This document shows positions 1 to 8,255 of a stretch of 14,165 nucleotides of DNA, in pieces (within the stretch, counting starts at the first letter, position 1; every line of letters begins with the position of its first letter). Where the stretch lies: NCBI GenBank assembly GCA_002338605.1, contig DDIP01000110.1, forward strand, positions 1,401-15,565, given 5' to 3'. The notes beneath the pieces are model-generated. The model searched no databases. It had not been told where the DNA came from and saw only the letters and a list, made by a program, of their open reading frames with translations. A program made the position numbers and the translations under genes. This DNA is from Proteobacteria bacterium UBA1847. Lineage in GTDB: Bacteria > Pseudomonadota > Gammaproteobacteria > Steroidobacterales > Woeseiaceae.

Positions 1-3000
1 TACCAGGGCGGCCACAACGAGTTCTTCCAATACATGATCGATCGCCTGCGGGAATCTGGCGCGGGTCATATCAAGGTATTTGGAGGCGGTGGCGGCACGA
101 TCACGCCGGACGAAATCAGGGCGCTGATGGCCTACGGCGTGGAGCGGATCTATCACCCGCATGACGGCATGGAACTTGGTCTCGAGGCGATGATCGACGA
201 CCTGATCGAGCGAACTGCAAAAGGTCGTCGTGCGTCAGAGGCGCCGCAGGTTGTCAACCCTGCCGTTACGACCGATATCGCCGCGACGATTTCCGCGCTT
301 GAGGAGGGTGCCTTCAGCGACGCACAACTCTCGGCACTTAGAAAGCAGTGGCAGGTGCAGGCCGGCCAGGTACCGGTCATCGGCATTACCGGAACCGGTG
401 GCGCTGGCAAAAGCAGTGTCACCGACGAACTGCTGAACCGATTCCTTGCCTGTTTCGAGGATATGCGTATCGCGGTGCTGGCTGTCGATCCAACCCGTCG
501 TCGAACCGGTGGTGCACTGTTAGGCGATCGCATACGCATGAATTCCCTGCGATCCGAGCGTATTTACATGCGTTCGATTGCCACGCGTCGTCAGCACCTG
601 GCCACCAGCGAGATGCTGGGCGACCACATCCTGTTTCTGAAATCGCTTGGGTTCGACCTCGTTATCGTCGAGACGGCCGGTATCGGCCAGAGTGACAGCG
701 AGATTGTCGACATGGTGGATTTCTCCGTCTATGTCATGACCAGCGAATACGGCGCCGCGAGCCAGCTCGAGAAAATTGACATGCTCGATTTCGCCGATCT
801 TATCGTCCTCAACAAGTACGACAAGCGCGGCGCTGAAGATGCACTGCGCGATATTCGTAAGCAGTGGAAACGCAACCATGTGGCGTTCAAGGTTGCGGAT
901 GCAGACATTCCGGTCTACCCGACAATTGCCAGTCAGTTCAATGACCCCGGCGTTAGCTGGATGTTCAAAGAGCTTTGCAGACGGGTTGTCGAAAAGCTTT
1001 GCCTGTCGTCTGACGACTGGACGCCGGATATCGAGACCGAGAACAAGGAACCTCGATCAACTGCGGCAATTCCTGGTGCGCGTATTCGCTACCTTGCGGA
1101 AATTGCCGAGCAGGGGCGGGCTGCGAATGCACAGGTCGACTCCCAGGCAAGTATCGCGAGCCGCGCACAGCACGTGTATGAGTCGTTAAAGCTGGTGGAA
1201 GACACCAAGTTGCCCGGCGAGCTTGAGCTTTTCAAGAGCGAAGACCTGGTCGACGCTGATGATCGAGTCCTCACAGTACTGCGACAGCGCTATCAGGAAG
1301 CGGTTGCCGACCTGACAGCCGAGTCTGTTCGCCTGTTGAAGGAATGGCCGGCACGCAAGGCAGGCGTTAAGGCCGATACCTACAGTTACACCGTGCGCGG
1401 GCGCAAGATCACGGGCAACAATTACCTGGAGAGCCTGAGTCACCAGCGTATTCCGAAGATCGCGGCGCCGGACTACGCGGATTGGGGCGAATTACTGACG
1501 TTCCTGGCAAAAGAAAATCTGCCAGGGGGATACCCATACACCGGGGGAGTTTATCCCTACCGACGACTGGGTGAAGATCCAACGCGCATGTTTGCAGGTG
1601 AAGGCACGCCCGAACGAACCAATCGCCGTTTTCACTACCTGTCGCAGGGACAGCCTGCTGCACGCCTGTCGACTGCGTTCGATTCCGTTACTTTGTACGG
1701 CGAAGACCCACACGAACGGCCTGATATTTTCGGCAAGGTTGGAAATTCCGGTGTTTCGATCGCGACCGTCGACGACATGAAAAAACTGTATTCCGGCTTT
1801 GATCTGTCGGCACCGACGACATCGGTTTCGATGACTATCAACGGTCCCGCACCGATGATTCTCGCGTTCTTCATGAATACGGCAATCGATCAGCAGGTGG
1901 AAAAACATCTGCGCGAAACCGGCGGTTGGGAAAAAGCAAAGAAAAAAATCGACGCCTACTTCGAATACCGCCAGCGCCCTGTCTACGAGGGCGATTTGCC
2001 GGATGGCAATAACGGCCTGGGATTGGGTTTGCTTGGCATCTCGGGCGACAAGGTCGTCGACGCCGAAACCTATTCACGTATCAAGCAGGCAACGATGGCG
2101 GCCGTGCGGGGTACGGTACAGGCTGACATCCTGAAGGAAGACCAGGCGCAGAATACCTGCATTTTCTCAACTGAGTTTGCGATGAAAATGATGGGCGATG
2201 TGCAGCAATACTTCATCGACAACAAGGTTCGCAATTATTATTCGATTTCTATCAGCGGCTACCATATTGCGGAGGCCGGTGCGAATCCCATCAGCCAGCT
2301 CGCATTCACCCTGTCGAACGGATTTACGATCGTTGAGTATTACCTGGCGCGCGGCATGAACATCGATGATTTTGCGCCCAACTTAAGCTTCTTTTTCTCC
2401 AACGGAATGGATCCGGAATACAGCGTGATTGGTCGCGTTGCCCGACGCATCTGGGCGCGAGCCATGCGCGATCGCTACGGCGCGAGCTCACGCTCACAGA
2501 TGTTGAAATACCATGTACAAACTTCGGGCCGCAGTCTGCACGCGCAGGAAATCAGCTTTAACGACATTCGCACGACCTTGCAGGCCTTGTACGCGTTATT
2601 CGACAACTGCAACAGTCTGCATACCAACGCGTTTGACGAGGCAGTGACCACACCGACCGAACAGTCGGTGCGTCGGGCCGTCGCGATTCAGCTGATTATT
2701 TCGCGTGAGCTTGGGCTCAATTTCTGCGAAAACCCGTGGCAGGGCTCATTCATCATCAATGAACTCACGGACCTTGTCGAAGAAGCGGTCTACCAGGAAT
2801 TCGAGCGCATCTCCGAACGCGGTGGCGTCCTCGGTGCAATGGATACGATGTACCAGCGGGGCAAAATTCAGGATGAAAGTCTCTATTACGAAGGTCGAAA
2901 GCACGATGGCAGTTTGCCACTGATCGGGGTCAACACATTCTTGCCCAAGGCGGGCCAGGAAGACGAAGTGCACGAACTCGAACTGATTCGTTCCTCGATC

Positions 3001-3210
3001 AGTGAAAAGCAGGACCAGATTCGACACCTGCGTGCATTCCAGGCGACGCACGCCGACGAGAGTGCCGCCGCACTGAAGCGTCTGCAGGCTACGGCGCGAG
3101 AACGCGGCAATGTCTTTGCGGAACTGATGGAAACCGTCAAGTCGAATTCCCTGAGTCAGATATCAGCCGCGCTGTATGATGTCGGCGGCGAATATCGCCG
3201 CAACATGTAA
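1..3210 (+). CDS. icmF: Fused isobutyryl-CoA mutase IcmF (5' end missing)
   Basis: This is an adenosylcobalamin-dependent mutase with a built-in G-protein chaperone, which interconverts isobutyryl-CoA and n-butyryl-CoA in the cytoplasm. The frame is open from base 1, so the internal ATG at 34 is not the start. By comparison with known IcmF proteins, roughly 80-90 N-terminal residues lie upstream, including the cobalamin DxHxxG motif. The visible 1069 residues hold the rest of the B12-binding domain (about 1-75, with VFGGGGGTI), then a MeaB-like GTPase. The GTPase shows a P-loop GTGGAGKS at 131-138, ETAGIGQSD at 224-232 and NKYD at 271-274. The mutase barrel runs from about 460 to the end and closes with YRRNM, as in the family. 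F531 (TRMFAGEG) and Q717 ([10 protein letters not shown]) sit where methylmalonyl-CoA mutase has Tyr and Arg, so isobutyryl-CoA is the better substrate call. A 71-residue segment at 633-703 is longer than in the Cupriavidus protein as I recall it. It is the first visible gene of a tight operon. Confidence 0.95.
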   Translation, partial: YQGGHNEFFQYMIDRLRESGAGHIKVFGGGGGTITPDEIRALMAYGVERIYHPHDGMELGLEAMIDDLIERTAKGRRASEAPQVVNPAVTTDIAATISALEEGAFSDAQLSALRKQWQVQAGQVPVIGITGTGGAGKSSVTDELLNRFLACFEDMRIAVLAVDPTRRRTGGALLGDRIRMNSLRSERIYMRSIATRRQHLATSEMLGDHILFLKSLGFDLVIVETAGIGQSDSEIVDMVDFSVYVMTSEYGAASQLEKIDMLDFADLIVLNKYDKRGAEDALRDIRKQWKRNHVAFKVADADIPVYPTIASQFNDPGVSWMFKELCRRVVEKLCLSSDDWTPDIETENKEPRSTAAIPGARIRYLAEIAEQGRAANAQVDSQASIASRAQHVYESLKLVEDTKLPGELELFKSEDLVDADDRVLTVLRQRYQEAVADLTAESVRLLKEWPARKAGVKADTYSYTVRGRKITGNNYLESLSHQRIPKIAAPDYADWGELLTFLAKENLPGGYPYTGGVYPYRRLGEDPTRMFAGEGTPERTNRRFHYLSQGQPAARLSTAFDSVTLYGEDPHERPDIFGKVGNSGVSIATVDDMKKLYSGFDLSAPTTSVSMTINGPAPMILAFFMNTAIDQQVEKHLRETGGWEKAKKKIDAYFEYRQRPVYEGDLPDGNNGLGLGLLGISGDKVVDAETYSRIKQATMAAVRGTVQADILKEDQAQNTCIFSTEFAMKMMGDVQQYFIDNKVRNYYSISISGYHIAEAGANPISQLAFTLSNGFTIVEYYLARGMNIDDFAPNLSFFFSNGMDPEYSVIGRVARRIWARAMRDRYGASSRSQMLKYHVQTSGRSLHAQEISFNDIRTTLQALYALFDNCNSLHTNAFDEAVTTPTEQSVRRAVAIQLIISRELGLNFCENPWQGSFIINELTDLVEEAVYQEFERISERGGVLGAMDTMYQRGKIQDESLYYEGRKHDGSLPLIGVNTFLPKAGQEDEVHELELIRSSISEKQDQIRHLRAFQATHADESAAALKRLQATARERGNVFAELMETVKSNSLSQISAALYDVGGEYRRNM

Positions 3211-3234
3211 TCTGAGCGTTCGGAGCAAGCCCAA

Positions 3235-4008
3235 ATGGATACAATTCTGTACTCGCAACTTGATGCTGTTGCGGTCATTTCGATGAATCGACCGGACTCG
3301 CTGAACGGTTTTACCAGCGAGCTCTGCGACGATCTCTTGCTCGCGTTTGAGAAAGCGCAACGTGATCAGTCAGTACGCTGCGTTGTCCTGACGGGAGAGG
3401 GTCGGGCTTTCAGCGCAGGTGCGGATCTCAAACAGGGATTCGAGGGCGACCGTACGACACAGGGAAAACTGCTGTTTGAATATGGTCCCGTTTTGGCGGC
3501 AATTGCAAACATTCCGAAACCGGTAATCGCTGCGGTTCCCGGTTTTGCCGCCGGGATCGGATTGTCGTTCGCGATGTACTGCGATTTGCTGGTCATGGCT
3601 GAGGATTCGTTTCTATTGTCACCCTTCACAACGATATCCCTGGTTCCGGACGGCGGTGCCAACTGGTTGCTGGTTCGGCAGCTTGGATACCATCGTGCCT
3701 ACCAGCTCAGTATCGAATCGGAGCGCATTCCGGCCGAACGCTGCGTTGAACTCGGTATTGCGAACAAACTCGCTCCGGCAGATGAACTGCGGGATGTGAC
3801 AATTAACTGGGCCAAAGATCTCAGCAAACGGGCGCCGCTGTCGCTGGCTGCGACCAAGAAAGTTATGCGTCATGCGATGGATCATGACTTTCACAGCTGC
3901 TACGCGATGGAAGCCGAAATACAAAACCAGTTGCGGGAATCCGATGATGCGGCAGAAGGTGTTGCTGCATTTTTTGAAAAACGTGCCCCGGAATTTACCG
4001 GGAAATAG
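3235..4008 (+). CDS. Enoyl-CoA hydratase/isomerase family protein, PaaG-like
   Basis: This 257-residue protein is a member of the crotonase family, cytoplasmic and acting on acyl-CoA thioesters. The oxyanion-hole regions are visible as AFSAGADL (58-65) and PGFAAGIGLSF (102-112). The two glutamates that hydrate the double bond in classical enoyl-CoA hydratases are absent: alignment on the CD pair at 116-117 puts S111 and F131 at those positions. Instead the protein has SLVPDGGANW at 135-144, with D139. This resembles the GLIPD segment of PaaG-type isomerases. It is therefore more likely a double-bond isomerase or an unusual hydratase than a standard one, and the substrate is not evident. GGAG at 3222-3225 lies 9 bases before the ATG. 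The gene starts 24 bases after icmF and ends 20 bases before the acyl-CoA dehydrogenase, so all are probably cotranscribed. Confidence 0.9.
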   Translation: MDTILYSQLDAVAVISMNRPDSLNGFTSELCDDLLLAFEKAQRDQSVRCVVLTGEGRAFSAGADLKQGFEGDRTTQGKLLFEYGPVLAAIANIPKPVIAAVPGFAAGIGLSFAMYCDLLVMAEDSFLLSPFTTISLVPDGGANWLLVRQLGYHRAYQLSIESERIPAERCVELGIANKLAPADELRDVTINWAKDLSKRAPLSLAATKKVMRHAMDHDFHSCYAMEAEIQNQLRESDDAAEGVAAFFEKRAPEFTGK

Positions 4009-4028
4009 ACAGGTCACAAGAAACAAAA

Positions 4029-5192
4029 ATGGATCGAAATATATTCGAAGAAGAACACGAAATGTTCCGCGATGCGGCGCGTGCGTTTTACCAGAATGAG
4101 GTCAAGCCTTTTTCCGATAAATGGCATGAGCAGGGCATGGTGGATCGCGAGGCATTCCTGAAGGCAGGTGAGCAAGGGATGCTGCTGATGTGGGCCGACG
4201 AAAAGTATGGCGGCGCTGGCGTGCCGGATTTTCGCTACGAGCAGATTCTGATTGAGGAGATTGCCAAACATGGTGATCCCGGATTCTTTATGACCTTGCA
4301 CAGTCGCCTGGTGGGGCCTTACATCGGCGAGCTGGGTACTGAGGAACAAAAGCAACGCTGGCTGCCAAAATGTATATCCGGCGAACACGTCCTCGCCGTC
4401 GCCATTACCGAGCCGGGAGCCGGAAGCGACGTCGCTGGAATACGAACCAGGGCTGAAGACAAAGGGGATCATTACCTGCTCAATGGCTCAAAAACATTCA
4501 TATCCAACGGTATTCTTGCGGACCTGGTGGTCGTCGTTGCGCGCACCGATTCCGGCCGTCACGGTCTGAGCCTGTTCGTTGTCGAACGTGGCATGGAAGG
4601 TTTTGAACGGGGCAAGAACCTGAAGAAGATGGGCATGAAGAGCCAGGATACGGCGGAGCTGTTCTTCAACAACGTCAAGGTGCCAAAAGACAATCTGTTG
4701 GGCGAGTTTAATCGCGGCTTCTATCAGCTCATGCATTTCCTTGCCGAAGAAAGGCTGCTGGGCGCCTGTCAGTACCTGGCCAACGCTGAAGCGGCGTTTG
4801 AGGTAACGATGACCTATACCCAGGAGCGCAAGGCCTTTGGACGGGCGATCGCCGATTTCCAGAACACGCGGTTCAAACTGGCCGACATGCGAACGGAAAT
4901 GGACGTAGCCCAGGCCTTCGTCGACCGCTGCGTCATGGAACACAATGAAGGCAAGCTCAGTGCTGAAGATGCTGCCAAGGCAAAACTGTTCTGCAGCGAG
5001 CTTGAGGCGCGTGTGACCGATCAGTGTGTGCAGCTGCACGGCGGCAACGGCTATATGGACGAATACCCGGTCAGTCGCATGTACACCAATGCCAGAATTT
5101 CACGAATCTATGCCGGCAGTTCCGAGATAATGCGCGAAATCATCGCGCGATCATTGGGACTTGATCCGCGCAAGAAAGGCAAGGCGGCCTGA
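4029..5192 (+). CDS. Acyl-CoA dehydrogenase, LCAD/isovaleryl-type active site
   Basis: This 387-residue FAD-dependent dehydrogenase has the normal family length. It oxidises an acyl-CoA at the alpha-beta bond and passes electrons to electron-transfer flavoprotein in the cytoplasm. Family signatures are visible: AITEPGAGSD at 125-134, KTFISNG at 155-161, ERKAFGRAIADFQ at 266-278, and QLHGGNGYMDEYP at 335-347. The usual catalytic Glu of short- and medium-chain enzymes (YEGT near the C-terminus) is replaced by A362 in IYAGSSEIM. E241 in AEERLLGA instead matches the catalytic Glu of long-chain and isovaleryl-CoA dehydrogenases. It is therefore not a typical isobutyryl-CoA dehydrogenase, although the operon suggests a short or branched substrate. 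The ribosome-binding site before the ATG is weak. Its stop codon directly abuts the next start. Confidence 0.95.
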   Translation: MDRNIFEEEHEMFRDAARAFYQNEVKPFSDKWHEQGMVDREAFLKAGEQGMLLMWADEKYGGAGVPDFRYEQILIEEIAKHGDPGFFMTLHSRLVGPYIGELGTEEQKQRWLPKCISGEHVLAVAITEPGAGSDVAGIRTRAEDKGDHYLLNGSKTFISNGILADLVVVVARTDSGRHGLSLFVVERGMEGFERGKNLKKMGMKSQDTAELFFNNVKVPKDNLLGEFNRGFYQLMHFLAEERLLGACQYLANAEAAFEVTMTYTQERKAFGRAIADFQNTRFKLADMRTEMDVAQAFVDRCVMEHNEGKLSAEDAAKAKLFCSELEARVTDQCVQLHGGNGYMDEYPVSRMYTNARISRIYAGSSEIMREIIARSLGLDPRKKGKAA

Positions 5193-6053
5193 ATGCGCAC
5201 CGCATTTATCGGGCTTGGCGTGATGGGTTTCCCGATGGCGGGACACCTCGCCAACAATGGCCATACAGTGACGGTGTATAACCGAACGGCGTCGAAGGCA
5301 CAGGATTGGTGCAGGAAGTACTCAGGCAAAATTGCCGCGACGCCCGAGGCGGCAGCACGAGAGGCGGACATCGTTTTCTCCTGCGTCGGAAATGACAACG
5401 ACGTACGCGAAGTGTTGCTCGGCGAAAATGGAGCGTTGTCGGCGATGGTGCCCGGGACACTTGTTATCGATCACACAACGGCGTCGGCCGGTGTCGCTCG
5501 TGAGCTGGCCACGGCAGCAGCTGAGCGCTCTGTGGGGTTTCTCGATGCACCGGTGTCGGGTGGGCAGGCTGGTGCCGAGAACGGGCAGCTGACGGTTATG
5601 GTGGGTGGTGACGAAGACGATTTTCGACGTGCATTGCCGGTCATCGACTGCTATTCGAAAGCAGCTACCCTGATCGGTCCGGTCGGCTCCGGGCAGCTTG
5701 CGAAGATGGTCAACCAGATTTGTATTGCCGGCGTCGTGCAGGGCCTGGCCGAGGGATTGCATTTTGCGGTCAAGGCCGGTCTCGATCCGGCGCTTGTGAT
5801 CGAATCGATTTCGAAGGGCGCCGCGCAATCCTGGCAGATGGAGAATCGCTGGCGAACAATGGTGGACGACGAATTCGATTTTGGATTTGCCGTCGACTGG
5901 ATGCGAAAGGACCTTGCGATGGCGCTCGACGAGGCCAGGCGAAATGGTGCCACGTTGCAACTCACAAGCCTCGTTGACGGATTTTACGCCGAAGTCCAGG
6001 CCATGGGTGGCCATCGCTGGGATACATCAAGCCTGATTGCGAGACTCAAATAG
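5193..6053 (+). CDS. 3-hydroxyisobutyrate dehydrogenase family oxidoreductase
   Basis: This 286-residue NAD(P)-dependent beta-hydroxyacid dehydrogenase has the family's usual length. Members oxidise 3-hydroxyisobutyrate or reduce small semialdehydes and glyoxylate. The Rossmann motif GLGVMG is at 7-12, the substrate-binding DAPVSGG at 118-124, and the catalytic lysine K171 in GSGQLAKMVNQ at 165-175. The second beta-strand ends in VYNRT, with R31. This favours NADP(H), as in glyoxylate or semialdehyde reductases, whereas NAD-dependent MmsB enzymes usually have an acidic residue there. Valine catabolism via 3-hydroxyisobutyrate fits the operon, but the reductase alternative is real, so no symbol is given. 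The ATG directly follows the stop of the acyl-CoA dehydrogenase, with AAGG at 5181-5184 as ribosome-binding site. It is the last gene of the operon. I see no intrinsic terminator between it and the riboswitch. Confidence 0.9.
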   Translation: MRTAFIGLGVMGFPMAGHLANNGHTVTVYNRTASKAQDWCRKYSGKIAATPEAAAREADIVFSCVGNDNDVREVLLGENGALSAMVPGTLVIDHTTASAGVARELATAAAERSVGFLDAPVSGGQAGAENGQLTVMVGGDEDDFRRALPVIDCYSKAATLIGPVGSGQLAKMVNQICIAGVVQGLAEGLHFAVKAGLDPALVIESISKGAAQSWQMENRWRTMVDDEFDFGFAVDWMRKDLAMALDEARRNGATLQLTSLVDGFYAEVQAMGGHRWDTSSLIARLK

Positions 6054-6081
6054 AATGGCCCTGAATCCGCACTAACTCTGC

Positions 6082-6087
6082 TATTAT
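6082..6087 (+). promoter_or_regulatory. Candidate -10 box of the thiamine operon
   Basis: TATTAT matches the sigma-70 -10 consensus at 5 of 6 positions. It would start transcription near 6092-6096, right at the first strand of riboswitch helix P1. No convincing -35 hexamer lies 16-18 bases upstream. The position makes sense, but the promoter is only inferred. Confidence 0.45.
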
Positions 6088-6092
6088 CTCAG

Positions 6093-6198
6093 CCTTCACA
6101 GGGGTGGCTGTCATGGCCTGAGATCCAGAGAAACGCCAGGCAGTCTGGCCGATCGGGAACCCTTAGAACCTGAACCGGGTAATGCCGGCGTAGGAAGG
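6093..6198 (+). promoter_or_regulatory. TPP riboswitch (THI box)
   Basis: This RNA element binds thiamine pyrophosphate and represses the downstream genes. The conserved parts are in order. GGGGTG is at 6101-6106, the pyrimidine-sensing CTGAGA at 6118-6123, and ACCCTTAGAACCTG at 6159-6172. The P5 hairpin pairs CCGG (6175-6178) with CCGG (6185-6188) around GTAATG. GCGTAGG follows at 6188-6194. P2 pairs GGGT (6102-6105) with ACCC (6159-6162). P1 pairs CCTTC (6093-6097) with GAAGG (6194-6198). A short P3 (GGC/GCC) is followed by an extra hairpin with GCCAG at 6135-6139 and CTGGC at 6145-6149. The last P1 strand is also the Shine-Dalgarno sequence of the TonB receptor gene. Control is therefore probably translational, and no terminator hairpin is visible. 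Confidence 0.97.
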
Positions 6199-6203
6199 GA
6201 ATC

Positions 6204-8252
6204 ATGTCGAACCGATACAAACCGTGGCTTTCTGCCGCATTTCTGCTCGTTGTCGCGCCGCTTGAAGCCACTAAAGCCACTGAAGTCATTGACGAAATTG
6301 TGGTCACCGCGGACTTTCGAGAGCGCTCGCTTCGGGAGGTGCCGTTTAGTGTCAGCGTGCTGGGGGCTGATTTCGTCGATGACGTGTCAGTGCAGCACTT
6401 TGAAGAGCTGGTCAACGTCATACCCAATATGAACTGGTCCGGCGACGGTCACCGGGCTCGCTATTTCCAGATTCGCGGTGTCGGCGAACTTGAGCAATAC
6501 CTGGGCGCACCGAATCCGTCCATTGGCTTTCTGATCGATGATATTGACTTCAGTGGCATCGGCACGCTCGCAACAATGTTCGACATCGAATCGGTTGAGG
6601 TGTTGCGCGGGCCACAGGGCAGCCGCTACGGGGCCAATGCATTGGGCGGACTGATCTATGTGCGGTCGGCGGCCCCAGCTACTGACTACAGCGGTCGAAT
6701 GGAAGTGTCCGTTGGCGATGACAACGCGGTGTCGGTCGGCGCCGCGCTTGGCGGCGCAATCGGCAACAACAAAATCGCTTCGTTTCGGTTGAGTGCGCAG
6801 CAGTTCAATAGCGATGGATTTCGCGATAATCCTTACCTCGGTAGCGACGACACCAATGCTCGCGACGAGTTGTCCTTTCGTGCACTCGTTGATGTCAACG
6901 CTTCGGAAACGTTCACTGCCCGGTTTGCGGTGATTGCGTCGAACATCGACAACGGCTACGACGCCTTTGCGCTGGATAATTCCTACACCGTCCTGTCCGA
7001 CAAACCGGGTCGCGACACACAGGAAAGCGTGGGCAGTTCGCTGCGGCTTGCCTGGGTACCGGGCAACAACCTGACCTTAACGTCGATCAGTTCGTTCGCA
7101 AGCTCGGATATCAATTTCGACTTCGATGCCGACTGGGGAAACAGCGATAGCTGGTCACCCGTGACCTATGACTACGTTTCTCTGAATCGCCGGGCACGCG
7201 ATACGCTTAGCCAGGAAGTGCGCATTGGCAATGACGACTGGGTGGTCGGTCTGTACGGCATGCAGCTGCGCGAAGGTGTTGCGACTGTAAACCAGGGCGA
7301 CTACTACGATCCGTTTTACGATTTCGCAGACAGCCTCAACGAACGCCTCGACAGCGATTACGAAGCGACCAACATTGCACTATTTGGTCAGCGCGACTGG
7401 TCGCCAAGTGAATACACGACCCTGTCGGCGGGACTGCGACTGGAGCATCGTTCGACAGACTACGTCGATACGACCGACATGGCAGCGTCGCTTTCGGAAT
7501 CGATGTGGGGTGGCGAGCTAGGCATCAGCAGAACGCTTGGAAACGGACAAAACCTGTATGTCACCTTGTCGAGGAGCTATAAGGCTGGCGGATTCAACCT
7601 CGGTCCGGTTCCCGGCGGAAAACGGAACTTCGACACCGAGAGTATGTGGACAGTTGAAGTCGGCTTGAAGGCTGACTTAATGGCACAACGACTGCAACTC
7701 AACACATCGCTTTTTCACAATCGGCGGATCAATCAGCAGTTGCGCACATCGACGCAATTAATACCAGGCGATCCGGCATCGTTTGTGTTCTTTACCGACA
7801 ATGCGGGCGACGGGACTACAGTTGGCTTTGAAGCCGATATCCGTTTTTTTGTGTCAGACAGATGGGAGCTGTACAGCAGTATCGGTTTACTTGACGCTTC
7901 GCTCGCGAGCGGTCGGCGGCAGGCACATGCCCCGACTTATACGTTGGCGGGCGGCGTGGTCTATCGACATCACAATGGGCTCTACGCAAGGCTCGATGCA
8001 ACGGCGAAGGATGAGTTCTATTTCGATGTCAGTCATGACGAGAAGTCTGATGCTTATGAATTGTTGAACGCACGAGTTGGATTCGAAAATGAGGATTGGA
8101 AAATATCTTTCTGGGTTCGCAATCTACTCGACGAGAAGTACCCGGTTCGTGGCTTCTATTTCGGCAATGAACCACCCGATTTTCCCAATACACTCTACAT
8201 ACGGCCAGGTGATCCAAGACAGCTCGGCATCACCCTGGAGAGGAGGTTCTAA
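6204..8252 (+). CDS. TonB-dependent outer-membrane receptor, probable thiamine uptake
   Basis: This 682-residue outer-membrane beta-barrel receptor is driven by TonB. It has an N-terminal signal peptide (hydrophobic stretch at about 8-20, likely cut near residue 25). A TonB box DEIVVTA follows at 30-36, then a plug domain with the family motif EVLRGPQGSRYGANALGG, then a barrel ending in LERRF with the C-terminal Phe typical of outer-membrane proteins. The family covers siderophores, vitamins and other ligands, so sequence alone does not give the substrate. The TPP riboswitch directly in front, and the thiamine-binding protein, PnuT-like transporter and kinase behind, point to thiamine or a precursor or derivative. 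The ATG at 6204 lies just after GGAAGGGA (6193-6200), which the riboswitch can mask. Repression by TPP is expected. Confidence 0.93.
   Translation: MSNRYKPWLSAAFLLVVAPLEATKATEVIDEIVVTADFRERSLREVPFSVSVLGADFVDDVSVQHFEELVNVIPNMNWSGDGHRARYFQIRGVGELEQYLGAPNPSIGFLIDDIDFSGIGTLATMFDIESVEVLRGPQGSRYGANALGGLIYVRSAAPATDYSGRMEVSVGDDNAVSVGAALGGAIGNNKIASFRLSAQQFNSDGFRDNPYLGSDDTNARDELSFRALVDVNASETFTARFAVIASNIDNGYDAFALDNSYTVLSDKPGRDTQESVGSSLRLAWVPGNNLTLTSISSFASSDINFDFDADWGNSDSWSPVTYDYVSLNRRARDTLSQEVRIGNDDWVVGLYGMQLREGVATVNQGDYYDPFYDFADSLNERLDSDYEATNIALFGQRDWSPSEYTTLSAGLRLEHRSTDYVDTTDMAASLSESMWGGELGISRTLGNGQNLYVTLSRSYKAGGFNLGPVPGGKRNFDTESMWTVEVGLKADLMAQRLQLNTSLFHNRRINQQLRTSTQLIPGDPASFVFFTDNAGDGTTVGFEADIRFFVSDRWELYSSIGLLDASLASGRRQAHAPTYTLAGGVVYRHHNGLYARLDATAKDEFYFDVSHDEKSDAYELLNARVGFENEDWKISFWVRNLLDEKYPVRGFYFGNEPPDFPNTLYIRPGDPRQLGITLERRF
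8241..8246 (+). promoter_or_regulatory. Strong ribosome-binding site of the YkoF-like gene
   Basis: A perfect AGGAGG sits inside the last codons of the TonB receptor gene, 9 bases before the ATG at 8256. It supports this start for the 81-residue protein and shows that the small gene is translated in its own right. Confidence 0.8.
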
Positions 8253-8255
8253 GTC

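Noticed and set aside
1552..1554. Tyr518 (GGVYPY) as a switch of IcmF to methylmalonyl-CoA specificity
   Set aside because: On careful alignment this Tyr matches Tyr75 of methylmalonyl-CoA mutase. The specificity residue (Tyr89 position) is Phe531, as in isobutyryl-CoA mutases.
34..3210. ATG at 34 as the start of icmF
   Set aside because: The frame is open from base 1 and encodes SYQGGHN-type cobalamin-domain sequence before the ATG, so the gene is cut by the window edge rather than short.
4488..5039. 183-residue minus-strand ORF inside the acyl-CoA dehydrogenase gene
   Set aside because: It is a shadow of a strongly conserved plus-strand gene, with no domain or ribosome-binding site of its own.
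5322..6014. 230-residue minus-strand ORF inside the beta-hydroxyacid dehydrogenase gene
   Set aside because: The plus strand encodes a clear dehydrogenase with all motifs. The minus frame has no recognisable domain and reads as a GC-driven shadow.
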